Below are positions 14,241 to 14,329 of a DNA stretch of 14,329 bases, one piece after another. How positions within the stretch are numbered: position 1 is the stretch's first letter; every line of letters begins with the position of its first letter. A program made the translations under genes and the position numbers. Under the pieces are notes generated by a model, which ran no database searches, was not told where the DNA came from, and saw only the letters and a program-made list of their open reading frames with translations. Source of the stretch: Candidatus Poribacteria bacterium (GTDB taxonomy: Bacteria; Poribacteria; WGA-4E; WGA-3G); assembly GCA_007571355.1 (NCBI GenBank), contig RKRO01000172.1, positions 1 to 14,329 of the forward strand. The letters are read 5' to 3'.

Positions 14241-14256
14241 TGCACAAAATTGGGCA
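14241..14256. promoter_or_regulatory. Operator/enhancer-like palindrome, copy 2
   Basis: This is identical over 16 bases to 14209-14224 and displaced by exactly 32 bases, about three helical turns, so two dimers would bind on the same DNA face. The bases on either side differ, so the identity is confined to the site. Confidence 0.6.
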
Positions 14257-14329
14257 GCATTAACACACTGATAGGAATTGTGGCGAATGTCTATCCGCTG
14301 ACTCCCTTATCAAAATACCAAATCAACGT

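Larger units (their letters stand above)
14062..14329. other. Regulatory intergenic region at right edge
   Basis: No gene is visible in these 268 bases. They hold the PD40-2 leader with a small CGGAG/CTCCG hairpin (14106-14121), the sigma-54 promoter, the right 58-base repeat and the two palindromic sites. Nothing further is recognised after 14257. Confidence 0.6.

Noticed and set aside
1..14329. tRNA, rRNA, transposase or phage genes
   Set aside because: None was recognised on either strand by reading; no cloverleaf with CCA-type end or transposase motifs was seen.

Overview
The window looks like part of a chromosome from an uncultured Gram-negative-type bacterium with mid-range GC. A planctomycete-style cytochrome c domain, secreted PD40 propeller proteins ending in a shared TTLWG-x-LK tail, and an anhydro-MurNAc kinase would fit Candidatus Poribacteria or a relative. 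That placement is an inference from gene style, not a search result.

Left block (positions 1-7733, minus strand): seven closely packed genes that read as one operon. In transcription order they are a cupin of the type II mannose-6-phosphate isomerase family, glucose-6-phosphate isomerase (pgi), an NtrY-like sensor histidine kinase, a sigma-54-dependent NtrC/NtrX-type response regulator, a GspG-like pseudopilin with an unusual N-terminus, an A24 prepilin peptidase, and a secreted c-type cytochrome that runs off the left edge. Gaps are 45 bases or less and several genes overlap.

Middle block (about 7772-11337, plus strand, divergent from the first): a peptidoglycan-recycling group made of an AmiE-like serine hydrolase, NamZ (exo-N-acetylmuramidase, formerly DUF1343) and AnmK (anhydro-MurNAc kinase). 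None of the three shows a clear signal peptide.

Right block (11451-14329, minus strand, convergent with anmK): two paralogous secreted six-bladed PD40 propellers. Between them lies a 55-residue small ORF with a perfect Shine-Dalgarno and a hairpin-rich leader. The block is bracketed by a 58-base direct repeat.

The most interesting signal is upstream of the second PD40 gene. The right copy of the repeat carries a full sigma-54 -24/-12 promoter (TTGGCACG-N4-TTGCT) pointing at the gene. Upstream of it are two identical 16-base palindromic sites exactly 32 bases apart. This is the layout of an NtrC-family enhancer, and the site core is CAA-N2-TTG. A sensor kinase and a GAFTGA-containing sigma-54 activator lie in the same window, so they may control the propeller genes. 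That link is testable but unproven.
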